From Pararhizobium sp. YC-54 (lineage in GTDB: Bacteria; Pseudomonadota; Alphaproteobacteria; Rhizobiales; Rhizobiaceae), in assembly GCF_025847205.1 (NCBI RefSeq), contig NZ_JAOYTH010000006.1, forward strand, positions 1-64,000: 64,000 nt of DNA. Direction: 5' to 3'. Shown in pieces: positions 19,036 to 28,487 of this stretch. Each line of letters starts with the position of its first letter. The stretch's first letter is position 1. The notes beneath the pieces were generated by a model. That model was given only the letters and a program-made list of their open reading frames with translations, was not told the origin of the DNA and did not search any database. The position numbers were made by a program, and so were the translations under genes.

Positions 19036-19917
19036 CTAGTATATACCCGCGGGGAAGTAGCGCAGGTAGATTTCGTTCAGCCGGCCCTTGCGGGACAACT
19101 CCAGCAGCGCATGATCGATCGCCTGCGTCAGTGCCGAATCGCCCTTGCGGTTCATGATCGCCAGCCCCTCACCAAGAAAGCGTTGCGAGAAATACGCGCC
19201 GTCGATCAGCACGCAGCAACTGGCGGCATCGCTGCCGGCGGTCCAGAAGGACAATTGCATGCCGTCTGAAAAGACCGCGGCAACGCTCCCCTGTTTCAGG
19301 GCAGCCAGCATGGGGGCGCGGCCCGGAAAAGCCCGCGTTTCGAGTTTCGGAAAAAATGCCTTGAGCATGGCCTCGTGCGTGGTGCCCGACACGATGCCGA
19401 CCGGCTTGCCGGCGAGCGCCGCCACCGAAAGATTGCGGCCCATGACCTGGCGATTGGCCGCGAAGCGGGCTGGTAGCTTCATGAAGGCACGGGAAAAGGC
19501 GAAACGCTGCCGCAGTTCCGGACTTGTGCCGACTCCGGCGATAACGGCCTCCCCTTGCCCGTCTGTCAGCGCCGGTTGCAGCTCCGCGAAAGTCACTGCC
19601 TGGATCTGGCACTTGGCGGCGATGTCCAGCTCGCGGCAGATTTCCCGGACCAGATCCACATGGAAACCGGCAAGCTTGCCCGATTGGTCGATGAAGTTGA
19701 AGGGCGGGAAATCGACGGTGGTCAGAAACCGCAGGCGCGCCAGCCCGCTCAAATCCGGTTTTGCAATCCGCTCGCGTGCATCGAACAAAAGCGGCAGATC
19801 ATGAACGCCATCCGCAGCCCGCGACACGGCCGGAAAAATTGCAACCAACAACACGCAAAACGTGAAAATCCCATAAAATTTTAGAGGTGCACAGAAAGCG
19901 CGTAACATTATGATCAT
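19036..19917 (-). CDS. Periplasmic solute-binding protein (amino-acid ABC transporter type)
   Basis: The 293-residue protein has a signal peptide (FYGIFTFCVLLVAIFPAVSRA) and a bacterial SBP family 3 domain. LRFLTTVDFPPFNFIDQSGK and LAGFHVDLVREICREL open lobe 1, and LAGKPVGIVSGTTHEAML is the usual hinge into lobe 2. No permease or ATPase genes are adjacent, so it either serves a distant transporter or senses a ligand. Start at 19917 (MIIML) gives the full signal sequence, with 19908 as an alternative. It is divergent from the GT2 gene, 51 bp away. Confidence 0.85.
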   Translation of the reverse strand: MIIMLRAFCAPLKFYGIFTFCVLLVAIFPAVSRAADGVHDLPLLFDARERIAKPDLSGLARLRFLTTVDFPPFNFIDQSGKLAGFHVDLVREICRELDIAAKCQIQAVTFAELQPALTDGQGEAVIAGVGTSPELRQRFAFSRAFMKLPARFAANRQVMGRNLSVAALAGKPVGIVSGTTHEAMLKAFFPKLETRAFPGRAPMLAALKQGSVAAVFSDGMQLSFWTAGSDAASCCVLIDGAYFSQRFLGEGLAIMNRKGDSALTQAIDHALLELSRKGRLNEIYLRYFPAGIY

Positions 19918-19968
19918 TCCCGAGGCGAGATAGGGGATATTGCCGCACCGCGCGGCAATGGGGTTTTC

Positions 19969-21903
19969 ATGCGTCTGGAAGACTATCCGGACAATTCCGG
20001 AATGGCTACCGTGAATGAGCCGCCGGTCAGGCGATCGCAGCCTGATAGCGCTGCGGAACGATTCTCCGCCGCGCTCAAACAAGAAGGTCGCCTGCTCCTT
20101 CAACTGGGCATCGGCAAGCCCTCCATTGCGCGGGCAATGCTGCTCGCGCAAGCGCATGGCACCACCGTCGAGGACGAACTTCTCGCATCCGGCGAGATCG
20201 ACGAGACGCTCTATTTCGAGGCGCTGGCTGACATATTGGGGCTTGATTTCATGCCCGCTATCGACCCCGGCCGGGTTCAGGACATTGAAGGGCTCGATAG
20301 CCAGATCGTCTGGCCGGAACTCTTGCGGGTCCATCATCCGAGCCGCGCGCCGGTCACCGTGATCGTGCCCTCGCTTGGCCGCCTCTCGGAGCTTGCCGCC
20401 CTTCTTGAGCGAACGCCGCAATTGCGCCCGTCGCTCGCCGTTTCGACGCCGGCAGCCGTGCGCGAGGCCGTATGGCAGGCCGGCAGCCAACGGCGGGTTT
20501 CGGCGGCCACGCGCTCGCTCTTCGAGACCGCGCCGCTCCACAGCGCCCGCATCACCTTCTGGGGGAAGCAAGGTTTTTATGCCGGGGTGATGCTTTGCAT
20601 CATGGCCGCGGCGGCAGCCGTTCTGCCGCTCCTCAGCCTGCTGATGCTGCATATCGTGCTGACCTTGTTCTACCTTGCCAATTTTCTGGTCCGGCTTTAC
20701 GCACTCGGCTGCGCCTTCCTGCAGGAGCCCGTGCGGATGGCGGCAAAACCACCGGACGCCACCAGTCCGTTGCCGGTCTACTCGGTGCTTGTCGCACTCT
20801 ATAAAGAAGAGAGCGTAGCGGCTCAACTTGTCCACGCGCTCGATCAACTCGACTGGCCGCGCTCGCGCCTCGACATCAAGCTGATCTGCGAGGAAGACGA
20901 CGCTGCAACCATTGCGGCACTCAGGGCTTTGCGGCTGGCGCGCGAATATGAGGTCGTTGTGGTGCCGGTCCACATGCCCCGCACCAAGCCGAAGGCCCTG
21001 AGCTACGCACTGCCCGGCGTTCGCGGCAGCTATGTGGCTGTCTATGATGCCGAGGACCGGCCGCATCCCGGCCAGTTGCGCGAGGCCCATGCCGCCTTCA
21101 CGGCTGCACCGCAGCATGTCATCTGCCTGCAGGCGCCGCTGATCATCACCAATGCGCGGCAATCGTGGTGGAGCGCCTTGTTTGCGCTGGAATATGCCGG
21201 GCTGTTTCGCGGGTTGCTGCCGATGCTCTCCCTGACCGGTCTGCCTTTGCCGCTTGGTGGCACATCCAATCACTTTCGCACGATGGAACTGAAAAAGATC
21301 GGCGGCTGGGATCCATATAATATGACAGAGGACGCCGATCTCGGGCTACGGCTCTACCGGCTCGGCTACCGCTCACGCGTCATCTTCAAACCGACGCTGG
21401 AGGAGGCGCCGATCTCGCGGACCGTCTGGCTCGGCCAGCGCACGCGCTGGTTCAAGGGCTGGCTGCAGACATGGCTGGTGCTGATGCGCAAGCCCGGCCA
21501 ACTGATCGGCGAGATGGGTTGGCTGGCCTTCATCGTCTTCCAGATCCTGATTGCCGGCCTGCTGCTGTCCGCGCTCAGCCATCCTTTCGTCATCGGCTTC
21601 CTCGCCTATCTGACATGGCTGATGCTGGAGGACGGCACGCATGCGGATGACTGGCTGACCTTCTGGCTGTTCATCGGCGATATCGTCAACATTTTCGGCA
21701 GCTATGCGGTCTTCGTTTCGCTTGGGCTCAACCCGATGACTGCGCGCGAGAAACGGGCGACCGGCTGGCGCTGGATTTTCGTGCCGGTCTACTGGCTTGC
21801 CATGTCTGTGGCCGCATGGAAGGCCTTGGCCGAATTACGGGAAAATCCGTTTTCCTGGAACAAGACTCCGCATGTGCCCGTTGGCAATCACAGTGAGAGC
21901 TGA
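19969..21903 (+). CDS. Membrane-bound family 2 glycosyltransferase with N-terminal regulatory domain
   Basis: The 644-residue protein has an N-terminal soluble domain resembling the GspE/MshE N-terminal fold (about 35-120; ASGEIDETLYFEALADILGL). Two membrane helices follow (about 200-245), then a processive GT2 domain: YDAEDRPHPG as the DxD region, TEDADLGLRLYRLGY as the ED motif and QRTRWFKGWLQTW as the Q/RxxRW motif. C-terminal helices complete it. The motifs are those of cellulose- and glucan-type synthases, so it probably polymerises and extrudes a surface glycan. It lies 150 bp from the polysaccharide island but on the opposite strand. Confidence 0.87.
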   Translation: MRLEDYPDNSGMATVNEPPVRRSQPDSAAERFSAALKQEGRLLLQLGIGKPSIARAMLLAQAHGTTVEDELLASGEIDETLYFEALADILGLDFMPAIDPGRVQDIEGLDSQIVWPELLRVHHPSRAPVTVIVPSLGRLSELAALLERTPQLRPSLAVSTPAAVREAVWQAGSQRRVSAATRSLFETAPLHSARITFWGKQGFYAGVMLCIMAAAAAVLPLLSLLMLHIVLTLFYLANFLVRLYALGCAFLQEPVRMAAKPPDATSPLPVYSVLVALYKEESVAAQLVHALDQLDWPRSRLDIKLICEEDDAATIAALRALRLAREYEVVVVPVHMPRTKPKALSYALPGVRGSYVAVYDAEDRPHPGQLREAHAAFTAAPQHVICLQAPLIITNARQSWWSALFALEYAGLFRGLLPMLSLTGLPLPLGGTSNHFRTMELKKIGGWDPYNMTEDADLGLRLYRLGYRSRVIFKPTLEEAPISRTVWLGQRTRWFKGWLQTWLVLMRKPGQLIGEMGWLAFIVFQILIAGLLLSALSHPFVIGFLAYLTWLMLEDGTHADDWLTFWLFIGDIVNIFGSYAVFVSLGLNPMTAREKRATGWRWIFVPVYWLAMSVAAWKALAELRENPFSWNKTPHVPVGNHSES

Positions 21904-22051
21904 CGCTGCGGGTACCCAACTCGTTCTTGAGCGGGCCGCGTTCCTTGTCAATCGGATGCCGCTTTGCGGAATTGCCATGTTCGAAACGGCATTCCTCCTT
22001 GAGGACGCCGTAGAAGGCCGTTCAGCAGCGTGGGAATAAGCCTAAGGGCGG

Positions 22052-23119
22052 TCAATCACGGGAGTGAGGAGACGCGTTTTTAGACGGCAATGCATCGTCG
22101 GTGGAGGGGTTCGCATTCTGCAAGTCATGCAAACGCTTTATCGTCGCTTCAAAACTGGATGGAGCGCCGGTAGCAGGATCGAAATACCGTGGATAGAGCA
22201 AATAACTTGCCGCAAAAATCTCGCCAATTGTCAGTTTCCTTCGCCTTCTCGGATTCGTCTGACGGTCATCGGTGAGACCCCAGCCCGCGTAGAAAGGCAA
22301 GCCAAAGCACGTCACCCTCTTGCCTCGCAGCAGCGCCTCAAATCCCATCAGCGAAGTAATAGTGTAGACGTGATCAATCGTTTCAAATGCATCGGCCGGG
22401 GCGATATCCTCCCTTAGAATGACACATATATCGGCAACATCTGCCGGATCAGAAACCCCGGCTCGCGTGCCATGCAGTACCTCTGGGTGAGGCTTGTAGA
22501 TAACTTGCGCGTCCGGATTCTCCTGCGCTGCAAACCGCACAAGATCATTGTTGGTCATCGCGCGATCACAACCGAGGCGAATGGAGGCATCCGTTTCAAC
22601 CTGTCCGATGACCAGGACACGTTTCCTGTCTTTGTGGCCATACAGCGCCGGAATGTTCGCTGCCACCCCTAGATTGTATTTGCTGATGCGATTTTTCATC
22701 AACAAATCCATGCCCCGTTCTGCTCGCTGCATGAGCAGGTCGTCACCGGCAAAATCATAGGTGCTCAAGATAACTTCGAGGTCGGACGGTTTGGTGGCAT
22801 CAAAATACGGGGTTCGGGAATCAACCGTTAGCGAGGCTGGCGCGCTCCCGTACGCACCAAGCGAGACGGAGCGGACAAAGCCGTCTTCGACGTGCCGAAA
22901 CGGGATTCGGAAGAGTTTGCAGAAGGTCTTTAGAAAGGGAGGGTACTTAAAACCCCAGACATAGACCTCAGCTCTCCTGGCCAAGAGGATTCGCAACGGC
23001 CAAGCCTCGCAGAGAATTACCCAGCGTTTACGACTAACGGCAACGCAGCGGCGGTCGAAAAACCAGCGCGGCAGATAGTCCTTCCAAGGGGCAAAGCCGA
23101 AGAAAAATGCCTTTTTCAT
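22052..23119 (-). CDS. KpsC-like capsule glycosyltransferase (single beta-Kdo-transferase-type module)
   Basis: The 355-residue protein resembles one half of KpsC, which builds the short Kdo linker on the lipid anchor of group 2 capsules. Diagnostic stretches are RHVEDGFVRSVSLGAYG, YFDATKPSDLEVILSTYDF, RVLVIGQVETDASIRLG, VIYKPHPEVLHGTRAG and TITSLMGFEALLRGK. Full KpsC has two such modules (about 670 residues), so this is a single-module version. Its start overlaps the stop of the upstream DUF6716-like gene (ATGA), and it ends the neuB-neuA operon. Confidence 0.82.
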   Translation of the reverse strand: MKKAFFFGFAPWKDYLPRWFFDRRCVAVSRKRWVILCEAWPLRILLARRAEVYVWGFKYPPFLKTFCKLFRIPFRHVEDGFVRSVSLGAYGSAPASLTVDSRTPYFDATKPSDLEVILSTYDFAGDDLLMQRAERGMDLLMKNRISKYNLGVAANIPALYGHKDRKRVLVIGQVETDASIRLGCDRAMTNNDLVRFAAQENPDAQVIYKPHPEVLHGTRAGVSDPADVADICVILREDIAPADAFETIDHVYTITSLMGFEALLRGKRVTCFGLPFYAGWGLTDDRQTNPRRRRKLTIGEIFAASYLLYPRYFDPATGAPSSFEATIKRLHDLQNANPSTDDALPSKNASPHSRD

Positions 23120-24369
23120 CGCTGTTTTCTACGTCTGACGGTGGAAACCAACCTGGCCTTTCCAATTGCCGAAAAGACTGACGCCCATATCGAATTCGGC
23201 TTCTGGCGGACTTGATACTTCCTGGCGAGGACATGTTCGACATCATTCGCGCTATAAAGATGCGCACGGAGCCCGGATGACATTTCAGCTTTCAGCGAGA
23301 CATCGCCGATGGTCCGGCGTGGTTCCCTTGCCATCTGCAGTGCTTCATCGATTAAAGCTTCGACTGTCTGGTGAGGGTCGCAAACATGGTCCGACAGCCA
23401 ATCCTGATTGGGTTTGATGTCAAACGGGAAATTGAGTTCGGCAAAAGTGCGGATAAGACCTGACCGGAAGAAATAATGCAGTCCGTAATCGTCATGTGCG
23501 CCGAAATCGCCAATAATCGCGGTCGGAACGCCGGCGTGAATTGCCTCCGCCGAAACGGTGGAACAGACAGTGAGGCAATGCGAGGCTCTGCCCAGAAGGC
23601 AGCTCGCCTTTTCCGATGTCAACGACAAATTACCAGGCCAACCACCACACTGTGCGGATGCCCTCTCAAGCAGAGGCCCGATCGGCTCCCACGTCCGGTG
23701 AAGTGCGGCGCCCTTGCCGGCGGTGCGGGGCTTCACCACAAACTGATGCTGCGGGAAACGCATGGCCAGGCGAACGAGCTGCTCGGCCAGAAAAAAACGC
23801 TCGTCGTGATATAGCGGTACGACAGCCTGCTCGAAGAAGACTATCGGTCCATCGTCGGCGTCCGCCTTCCGCTCCACTCGCTGTAGAAGAGGCGCCACAC
23901 CAAACAGGCGGGCATTCTTGCCGTCCATGCCAAACGCTTCGCACATTTCTTGATAAGCAGTGACATCGCTCCGGCAATTCAACCACAGCAAATCGCTAGC
24001 ACTCCGCATGGAGAACCCATCAAAGCGATATCGTAGCAGAAGGCCGGGATAGACCGAAATGACGAGAGGCCTTCGATCTCCGAGAGACCGAAGATGATGC
24101 ATCATCCGCCGCGTGGACAACCCCTCCAGGCACGAAAGCACAATATCGTAGGGACCAAATTCTCCAGCAGCGGAGCCTTCGCCAATTTCGATCCAACGGA
24201 CCACAGATCCGGGTACAAGCTCTGCAATTTGGCTATCGGTTATCTGTGTCGCTCGGCGCGCCCGGACCAGCGCATATTCGACTTCGCATCCCGCCCTGAC
24301 GAAGAAGGGGGCAATTATGCCCCCTATGTTCAGAAAGGAATCGTAGGACGCCAGCACCAGGACGCGCAT
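23116..24369 (-). CDS. DUF6716-like putative glycosyltransferase of the polysaccharide locus
   Basis: The 417-residue protein starts MRVLVLASYDSFLNIGGIIA, which resembles DUF6716 proteins that sit beside nonulosonate genes. It looks like a GT-B fold. A substrate-lobe region contains PIVFFEQAVVPLYHDERFFL and QHQFVVKPRTAGKGA, and a nucleotide-lobe pattern reads TVCSTVSAEAIHAGVPTAIIGD. A transferase role is likely but donor and acceptor are unknown. One base separates it from the neuA stop, and it overlaps kpsC by four bases, so all four genes form one transcription unit. Confidence 0.7.
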   Translation of the reverse strand: MRVLVLASYDSFLNIGGIIAPFFVRAGCEVEYALVRARRATQITDSQIAELVPGSVVRWIEIGEGSAAGEFGPYDIVLSCLEGLSTRRMMHHLRSLGDRRPLVISVYPGLLLRYRFDGFSMRSASDLLWLNCRSDVTAYQEMCEAFGMDGKNARLFGVAPLLQRVERKADADDGPIVFFEQAVVPLYHDERFFLAEQLVRLAMRFPQHQFVVKPRTAGKGAALHRTWEPIGPLLERASAQCGGWPGNLSLTSEKASCLLGRASHCLTVCSTVSAEAIHAGVPTAIIGDFGAHDDYGLHYFFRSGLIRTFAELNFPFDIKPNQDWLSDHVCDPHQTVEALIDEALQMAREPRRTIGDVSLKAEMSSGLRAHLYSANDVEHVLARKYQVRQKPNSIWASVFSAIGKARLVSTVRRRKQR

Positions 24370-24370
24370 G

Positions 24371-25543
24371 TCATTGCACCACGAGATTGTTCGCGATCAG
24401 GTACTCGCTCAGCTCACGCAAAGCACCCTGCCCACCCTGTTTCGCCAGTTTGACACCCGCAATTCCAAGTACGTCGCGATGTGCATCAGACGGGGCGAAG
24501 CTCATGCCGCACGCCTGCATGCATTCCACATCATTAAGGTCATTTCCGACATACGCAATTTCCGACCAGTCAAGCTTCTGCTCGATACGCCAGGCATCAA
24601 GCGCCGGCAGCTTATTGTGAACATGGTGCTGTACGTCCATATTGAGCTTGACAGCACGGGCCTTCACAACGGGATTTTGCTCACGCGAAAGAATGAGAAG
24701 CCGCAAGCCGCGTTTCTTCAACGCCTCGATACCCATGCCGTCACTGCGGCTGCAGCGCACGGATTCGGACCCATCCTGGTGGACGATCACGAGATCATCC
24801 GTGTGCACTCCGTCAAAATCAGTCACCAGCGCCTTAATCTTTTGGCCTGGAACAGTCATGAGCGGGTCATGCAATCGGGCAAACGCCTCAGCGACTTCCC
24901 AGTCTGCAGGTGTGTCGATTTCCACAGGGGGCATATCGACGGGCACAAGCACTGTACGTCCGCAGAACCGATTCTGGGTTTCAAGAAACTCGGGAACGCG
25001 CATCGCGTAAACAGCGCCGGTCTCGAGGTACCTTGGCGTCATGTCCTGCCGGCGCAGGCGCGGTTTGGTTTCGTCGTGGGTGATCCCGACTGCTGAACCA
25101 TCGTCGGCGATTTGCCAAATAAAACCGTGGTCTTCAGTCGCCGCAAAGGCGCTGGTTGCGTTCTGTTCGACGATTCCGCGGACAATGGCGTCAATATGAG
25201 CGGATGTCGTAAAGGGAGATGTACATTGAAGAAAGACAATGATGTCGGGCATCGCCCCATCGGTTTCCGCGACATGTCTCAATGCATGCAACAAGGCGGA
25301 TTCAGAACTTGCTGTTGAGCCTGAAATGTCGTCTGGCCTTAGAATGGCATGCGCGCCGTATCGTGTGCCGACCTCGAGAATCTCACGCGAATCGGACGAT
25401 ACATATACGTCAGAAATGTACTCTGACCCTACAGCCGCGAGAACTGCGCGCCCGACGAGCGGTATTCCGTTGAGGGGTTTTATGTTTTTGCCGGGGAGGC
25501 CGAGCGACCCCCCCCTTGCGGGAATAACAGCAATAGCTTTCAT
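24371..25543 (-). CDS. neuA: Fused CMP-nonulosonate cytidylyltransferase and HAD phosphatase (NeuA-HAD)
   Basis: The 390-residue protein has two enzymes in one chain. Residues 1-225 are a cytidylyltransferase: IPARGGSLGLPGKNIKPLNG is the nucleotide-binding loop, and FLQCTSPFTTSAHIDAIV and ETGAVYAMRVPEF follow. Residues 230-390 are a KdsC-type HAD phosphatase with motif I TDFDGVHTDD and motif IV GNDLNDVECMQA. Activation to CMP-sugar plus removal of a 9-phosphate would fit a pathway running through a nonulosonate 9-phosphate. It directly follows neuB with no spacing. Confidence 0.88.
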   Translation of the reverse strand: MKAIAVIPARGGSLGLPGKNIKPLNGIPLVGRAVLAAVGSEYISDVYVSSDSREILEVGTRYGAHAILRPDDISGSTASSESALLHALRHVAETDGAMPDIIVFLQCTSPFTTSAHIDAIVRGIVEQNATSAFAATEDHGFIWQIADDGSAVGITHDETKPRLRRQDMTPRYLETGAVYAMRVPEFLETQNRFCGRTVLVPVDMPPVEIDTPADWEVAEAFARLHDPLMTVPGQKIKALVTDFDGVHTDDLVIVHQDGSESVRCSRSDGMGIEALKKRGLRLLILSREQNPVVKARAVKLNMDVQHHVHNKLPALDAWRIEQKLDWSEIAYVGNDLNDVECMQACGMSFAPSDAHRDVLGIAGVKLAKQGGQGALRELSEYLIANNLVVQ

Positions 25544-26473
25544 TCAGGAAGCGTGCCTTATCTGGGCGCCGTGCTTTTCCTCACGCCACTTCAGCTTCTC
25601 GCGCTGAACGAGTTCGACGTCCAGCATTTCCTTTTCCTTGTAGGTCACCGCGCGGCGAACATTTTTCAGGTCGCGGCAAAGGCGACGCATACCGTCCGGC
25701 TCAAGACTTGCGGCATGGTCGGTACCCTTCCAGGTGCGATCCAGGGTGAAGTGCCGCTCGACATATTCGAACTCGCCCTTCCCATAGATATGGCGGCCGA
25801 TGATGCCGGCCGTCATGGCGGCGACGTCGGCGGCGATTCCAAGATGATGTCCGGAGAAGCCTACCGACTTGACCTTGTCGCCGTAACGCTCCTGCAGGCG
25901 ATTGATTTCCAGAACGCAAATATCCTGGAACGCTACCGGATAACCGGACGTGCATGCATAGATGACCAGGTCCTTGGCACGGCCCCGCTCCTCGTAGAAG
26001 CGAACCAGGCGATCGGTTTCGTCGTGCGTCGTCATGCCGGTCGAGACATGGATTTCGCCATCGAAATTTTTGCAAAGGAAGTCTTGCAGCACATAGTGCT
26101 GGTTGGTGGCCGACGGAAGCTTAATCAGGTTCGGCTTCAGCGTGACAATTTCCTGCGCCGAAGTCAGATCCCACACCGAGGTCGAATAGTCGATGCCCAT
26201 TGAGCGGCATTCTTCCTGCAATTCCCTATGCTGACCTACAGAGAATTCCAGAAATTCGCGATGCTCGCCGTAGGTGTCGCCATAAGCGTTGGCGGGAACA
26301 GGGTGCGGCCGATCATATTCTTCGGCAGTCAGCAATTCCCTGTTGTTACGTTTCTGAAACTTGGCAACATGGGCACCGCAAACCTTTGCGGCAACTGTGA
26401 TCAGCTCTTTGGCAATATCCATATTGCCCATATGATTGCAGCCGATTTCGGCGATTACCTTGATTTCGGACAT
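25544..26473 (-). CDS. neuB: N-acetylneuraminate-synthase-family enzyme (nonulosonic acid synthase) without SAF domain
   Basis: The 309-residue TIM-barrel enzyme condenses phosphoenolpyruvate with a six-carbon sugar to make a nine-carbon acid. Family motifs are IAEIGCNHMGNMDIAKELI, AHVAKFQKRN, IKLPSATNQHY, VSTGMTTHDE and VGFSGHHLG. Standard NeuB proteins are about 340-350 residues because of a C-terminal antifreeze-like SAF domain. Here the chain ends soon after the barrel (KEKEMLDVELVQREKLKWRE), so that domain is missing. Being first in the operon with neuA-HAD, it defines a sialic-acid-like branch. The exact acid is unproven. Confidence 0.88.
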   Translation of the reverse strand: MSEIKVIAEIGCNHMGNMDIAKELITVAAKVCGAHVAKFQKRNNRELLTAEEYDRPHPVPANAYGDTYGEHREFLEFSVGQHRELQEECRSMGIDYSTSVWDLTSAQEIVTLKPNLIKLPSATNQHYVLQDFLCKNFDGEIHVSTGMTTHDETDRLVRFYEERGRAKDLVIYACTSGYPVAFQDICVLEINRLQERYGDKVKSVGFSGHHLGIAADVAAMTAGIIGRHIYGKGEFEYVERHFTLDRTWKGTDHAASLEPDGMRRLCRDLKNVRRAVTYKEKEMLDVELVQREKLKWREEKHGAQIRHAS

Positions 26474-26748
26474 TCAGTTTTCCTAGGTTTCAATTCAAAT
26501 ATGTGGCCCGCTCGAGAACGATAGCAGCCGACCAAGTCGGCGGCATCTATAAAGTTTCGTGTTTAAAAAAGCAATCCAGCGGCGTTACCAACTCCGCGCC
26601 GGCACCGATAAGACACAGCCCGTCCGCACTCGCCGGTGCCGACATCCCGCCAGAATTGACACGACGATCATAGTCAAGCCGATGCGCGTCAACCGCGTTG
26701 CCTAGCTGCGCTGGCAGTGTTGCGTTCGGAATCCCCATCCCGCCGATA

Positions 26749-28467
26749 TCAAGTGGTGGTGGGCTGCACAACTCCGTCCGTCGCCCATGCGCTGAACGAT
26801 GCATCTCTTGTAGCCGTCACTTCCCTAATGAGGGTGACATTCGACGGCATGTTATTGGCGGTCAGGAACGGGACCGAGGCATGATTGTTTCGCCCATGTG
26901 TCCCTACAAGTTTAATGACCGCGCCAGTAACGTCCGCCCCGATTTGGATCGGGCTATACGAACGCTGTTGGCCAATCCCCTGCCAAACGACGTTGGTAAA
27001 ACAGATATTGTCATACGCTCCATCGCCGATAAAATTAGCACCGGCTTCCAACGTCGGCCCTATAGTGCCGCCGATAAAGAATATGTCACTGATGGGGTTG
27101 GCTGCACTTGATGTCATACGAATCCCGTGATCCGCCAGCCGATTGCCGCTGGCACCCATATACCCCGCAGCATTGAAATTCATGATGCAGCAGTTGCGCG
27201 ATCCCGGCTGCAACTCCACGACGCGGGACCCTTTGTAGAGCGAATATCTGCACTGGATGCCGGTCGCTACAAGGTCGATCATCACACCCTTGATCAGGCC
27301 ATCGTTGGCGCCAACATCAGCGATGAGGCCATTGATCTCAATACCACCGATATTGAGCGCATATCTCCCGGTGTTCTGGACGAACGGGGCATTCATCGCA
27401 TGAGCGCGATTGTTGTTGAAGCGGAAGCCCCGCGTGCCGGTATCAGGACCATCGATCGACGCGCTGCCGCGGGGCCTCCACGAGGCCGGTTGGTCCATCT
27501 CAATAGCAGCTATGTTCATGTCGGAAACCGTATTTCCGCTGAACTCAAGACCTCGGCCTTTAACAAGCGCCGCCCGCCCCATCCGATTTATGCCCATGTT
27601 GATGACGCGAGCGTCGATGTCTCGATACTCATCAACCGTGCGCTCAAACCAGAACGCGGTGGTCGTTGTATTGGTGGAACTGCCACGGATGCAAAAGCCG
27701 GATGCCTCGAAATTGTCATGACCGACTTGGAACACAATAGGCAGGTCATCGTCATCGATGATGATGCAGCTATTTGCCTCGCCAGACGGGCGGATACTCT
27801 CGATCGTCGCCCCGATCTTGGCACTTTCATTGGTCACGCTGATCGTGTCATTAACGTGCAGTGTTACCCCCGTAAGGTCAATCGTTTGACCCGACGACAT
27901 GGCCGATTGGAGAGCTGCCGTATCCACCGACGCATTACCAGCCCCGACGCTGGTCAGTGATGAGTCGAACGCCTTGACGTGCCATGCGCCACGAGCTTTA
28001 TGGTAGTTAAGCTTCAAGCCTTCGCCGGTAACGACCTGCCCAGATGGATCAAGATGTTCCTTGATCGCCTCGGCATCGCCCAGCCGATCTGCCGAAACAT
28101 CGCGCACACACCACCACGTCCGCGCACCGCCGTTCGAGGTAATCGTGTCCTTCGAACCGTTACCAACGCTTGTCCAAGTCCGGCCCAACCCATCGTCAGC
28201 GATGGACGAACCACGCGTTTCGATCACGGTTATACCGGCGTCAATAGTGGCCGAAGACACGATTGCTTCGGTGGCAAAGACGAGATTGTTGTTCGCTGCA
28301 GCTTGCGCCACATTGGCCCACCCCTCCGCGACAGCCGCACTGTTGCCCGGATCCGGCTTATTGACGAGTTTGTTATCGGCGTAGAAAGGCACGGCGCCCG
28401 TTAACTGGGTGGCGGCGCTATCGCCGGCGGCGAACACCCCGGCCGAAAGAAAGGATCTGCGCTTCAA
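26749..28467 (-). CDS. Right-handed beta-helix (pectin-lyase-fold) protein, tailspike-like
   Basis: The 572-residue protein opens with a twin-arginine-like sequence (MKRRSFLSAG), but the hydrophobic stretch behind it is interrupted by Asp, so export is uncertain. The body (about 180-540) carries repeating strand-turn units typical of parallel beta helices: GLEFSGNTVSDMNIAAIEM, GFRFNNNRAHAMNAPFVQN, ISDIFFIGGTIGPTLEAGA. The N-terminal third looks like phage tailspike or K-antigen depolymerase heads (VNKPDPGNSAAVAEGWANV). Possible roles are polysaccharide lyase, hydrolase or binder for the neighbouring glycan. I cannot identify catalytic residues. Confidence 0.65.
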   Translation of the reverse strand: MKRRSFLSAGVFAAGDSAATQLTGAVPFYADNKLVNKPDPGNSAAVAEGWANVAQAAANNNLVFATEAIVSSATIDAGITVIETRGSSIADDGLGRTWTSVGNGSKDTITSNGGARTWWCVRDVSADRLGDAEAIKEHLDPSGQVVTGEGLKLNYHKARGAWHVKAFDSSLTSVGAGNASVDTAALQSAMSSGQTIDLTGVTLHVNDTISVTNESAKIGATIESIRPSGEANSCIIIDDDDLPIVFQVGHDNFEASGFCIRGSSTNTTTTAFWFERTVDEYRDIDARVINMGINRMGRAALVKGRGLEFSGNTVSDMNIAAIEMDQPASWRPRGSASIDGPDTGTRGFRFNNNRAHAMNAPFVQNTGRYALNIGGIEINGLIADVGANDGLIKGVMIDLVATGIQCRYSLYKGSRVVELQPGSRNCCIMNFNAAGYMGASGNRLADHGIRMTSSAANPISDIFFIGGTIGPTLEAGANFIGDGAYDNICFTNVVWQGIGQQRSYSPIQIGADVTGAVIKLVGTHGRNNHASVPFLTANNMPSNVTLIREVTATRDASFSAWATDGVVQPTTT

Positions 28468-28487
28468 GGCAAACTCCCATCGGGATA

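Noticed and set aside
26547..26804. An 85-codon minus-strand frame downstream of the beta-helix gene
   Set aside because: It overlaps the end of that gene in another frame and has no recognisable sequence; the intergenic part looks non-coding.
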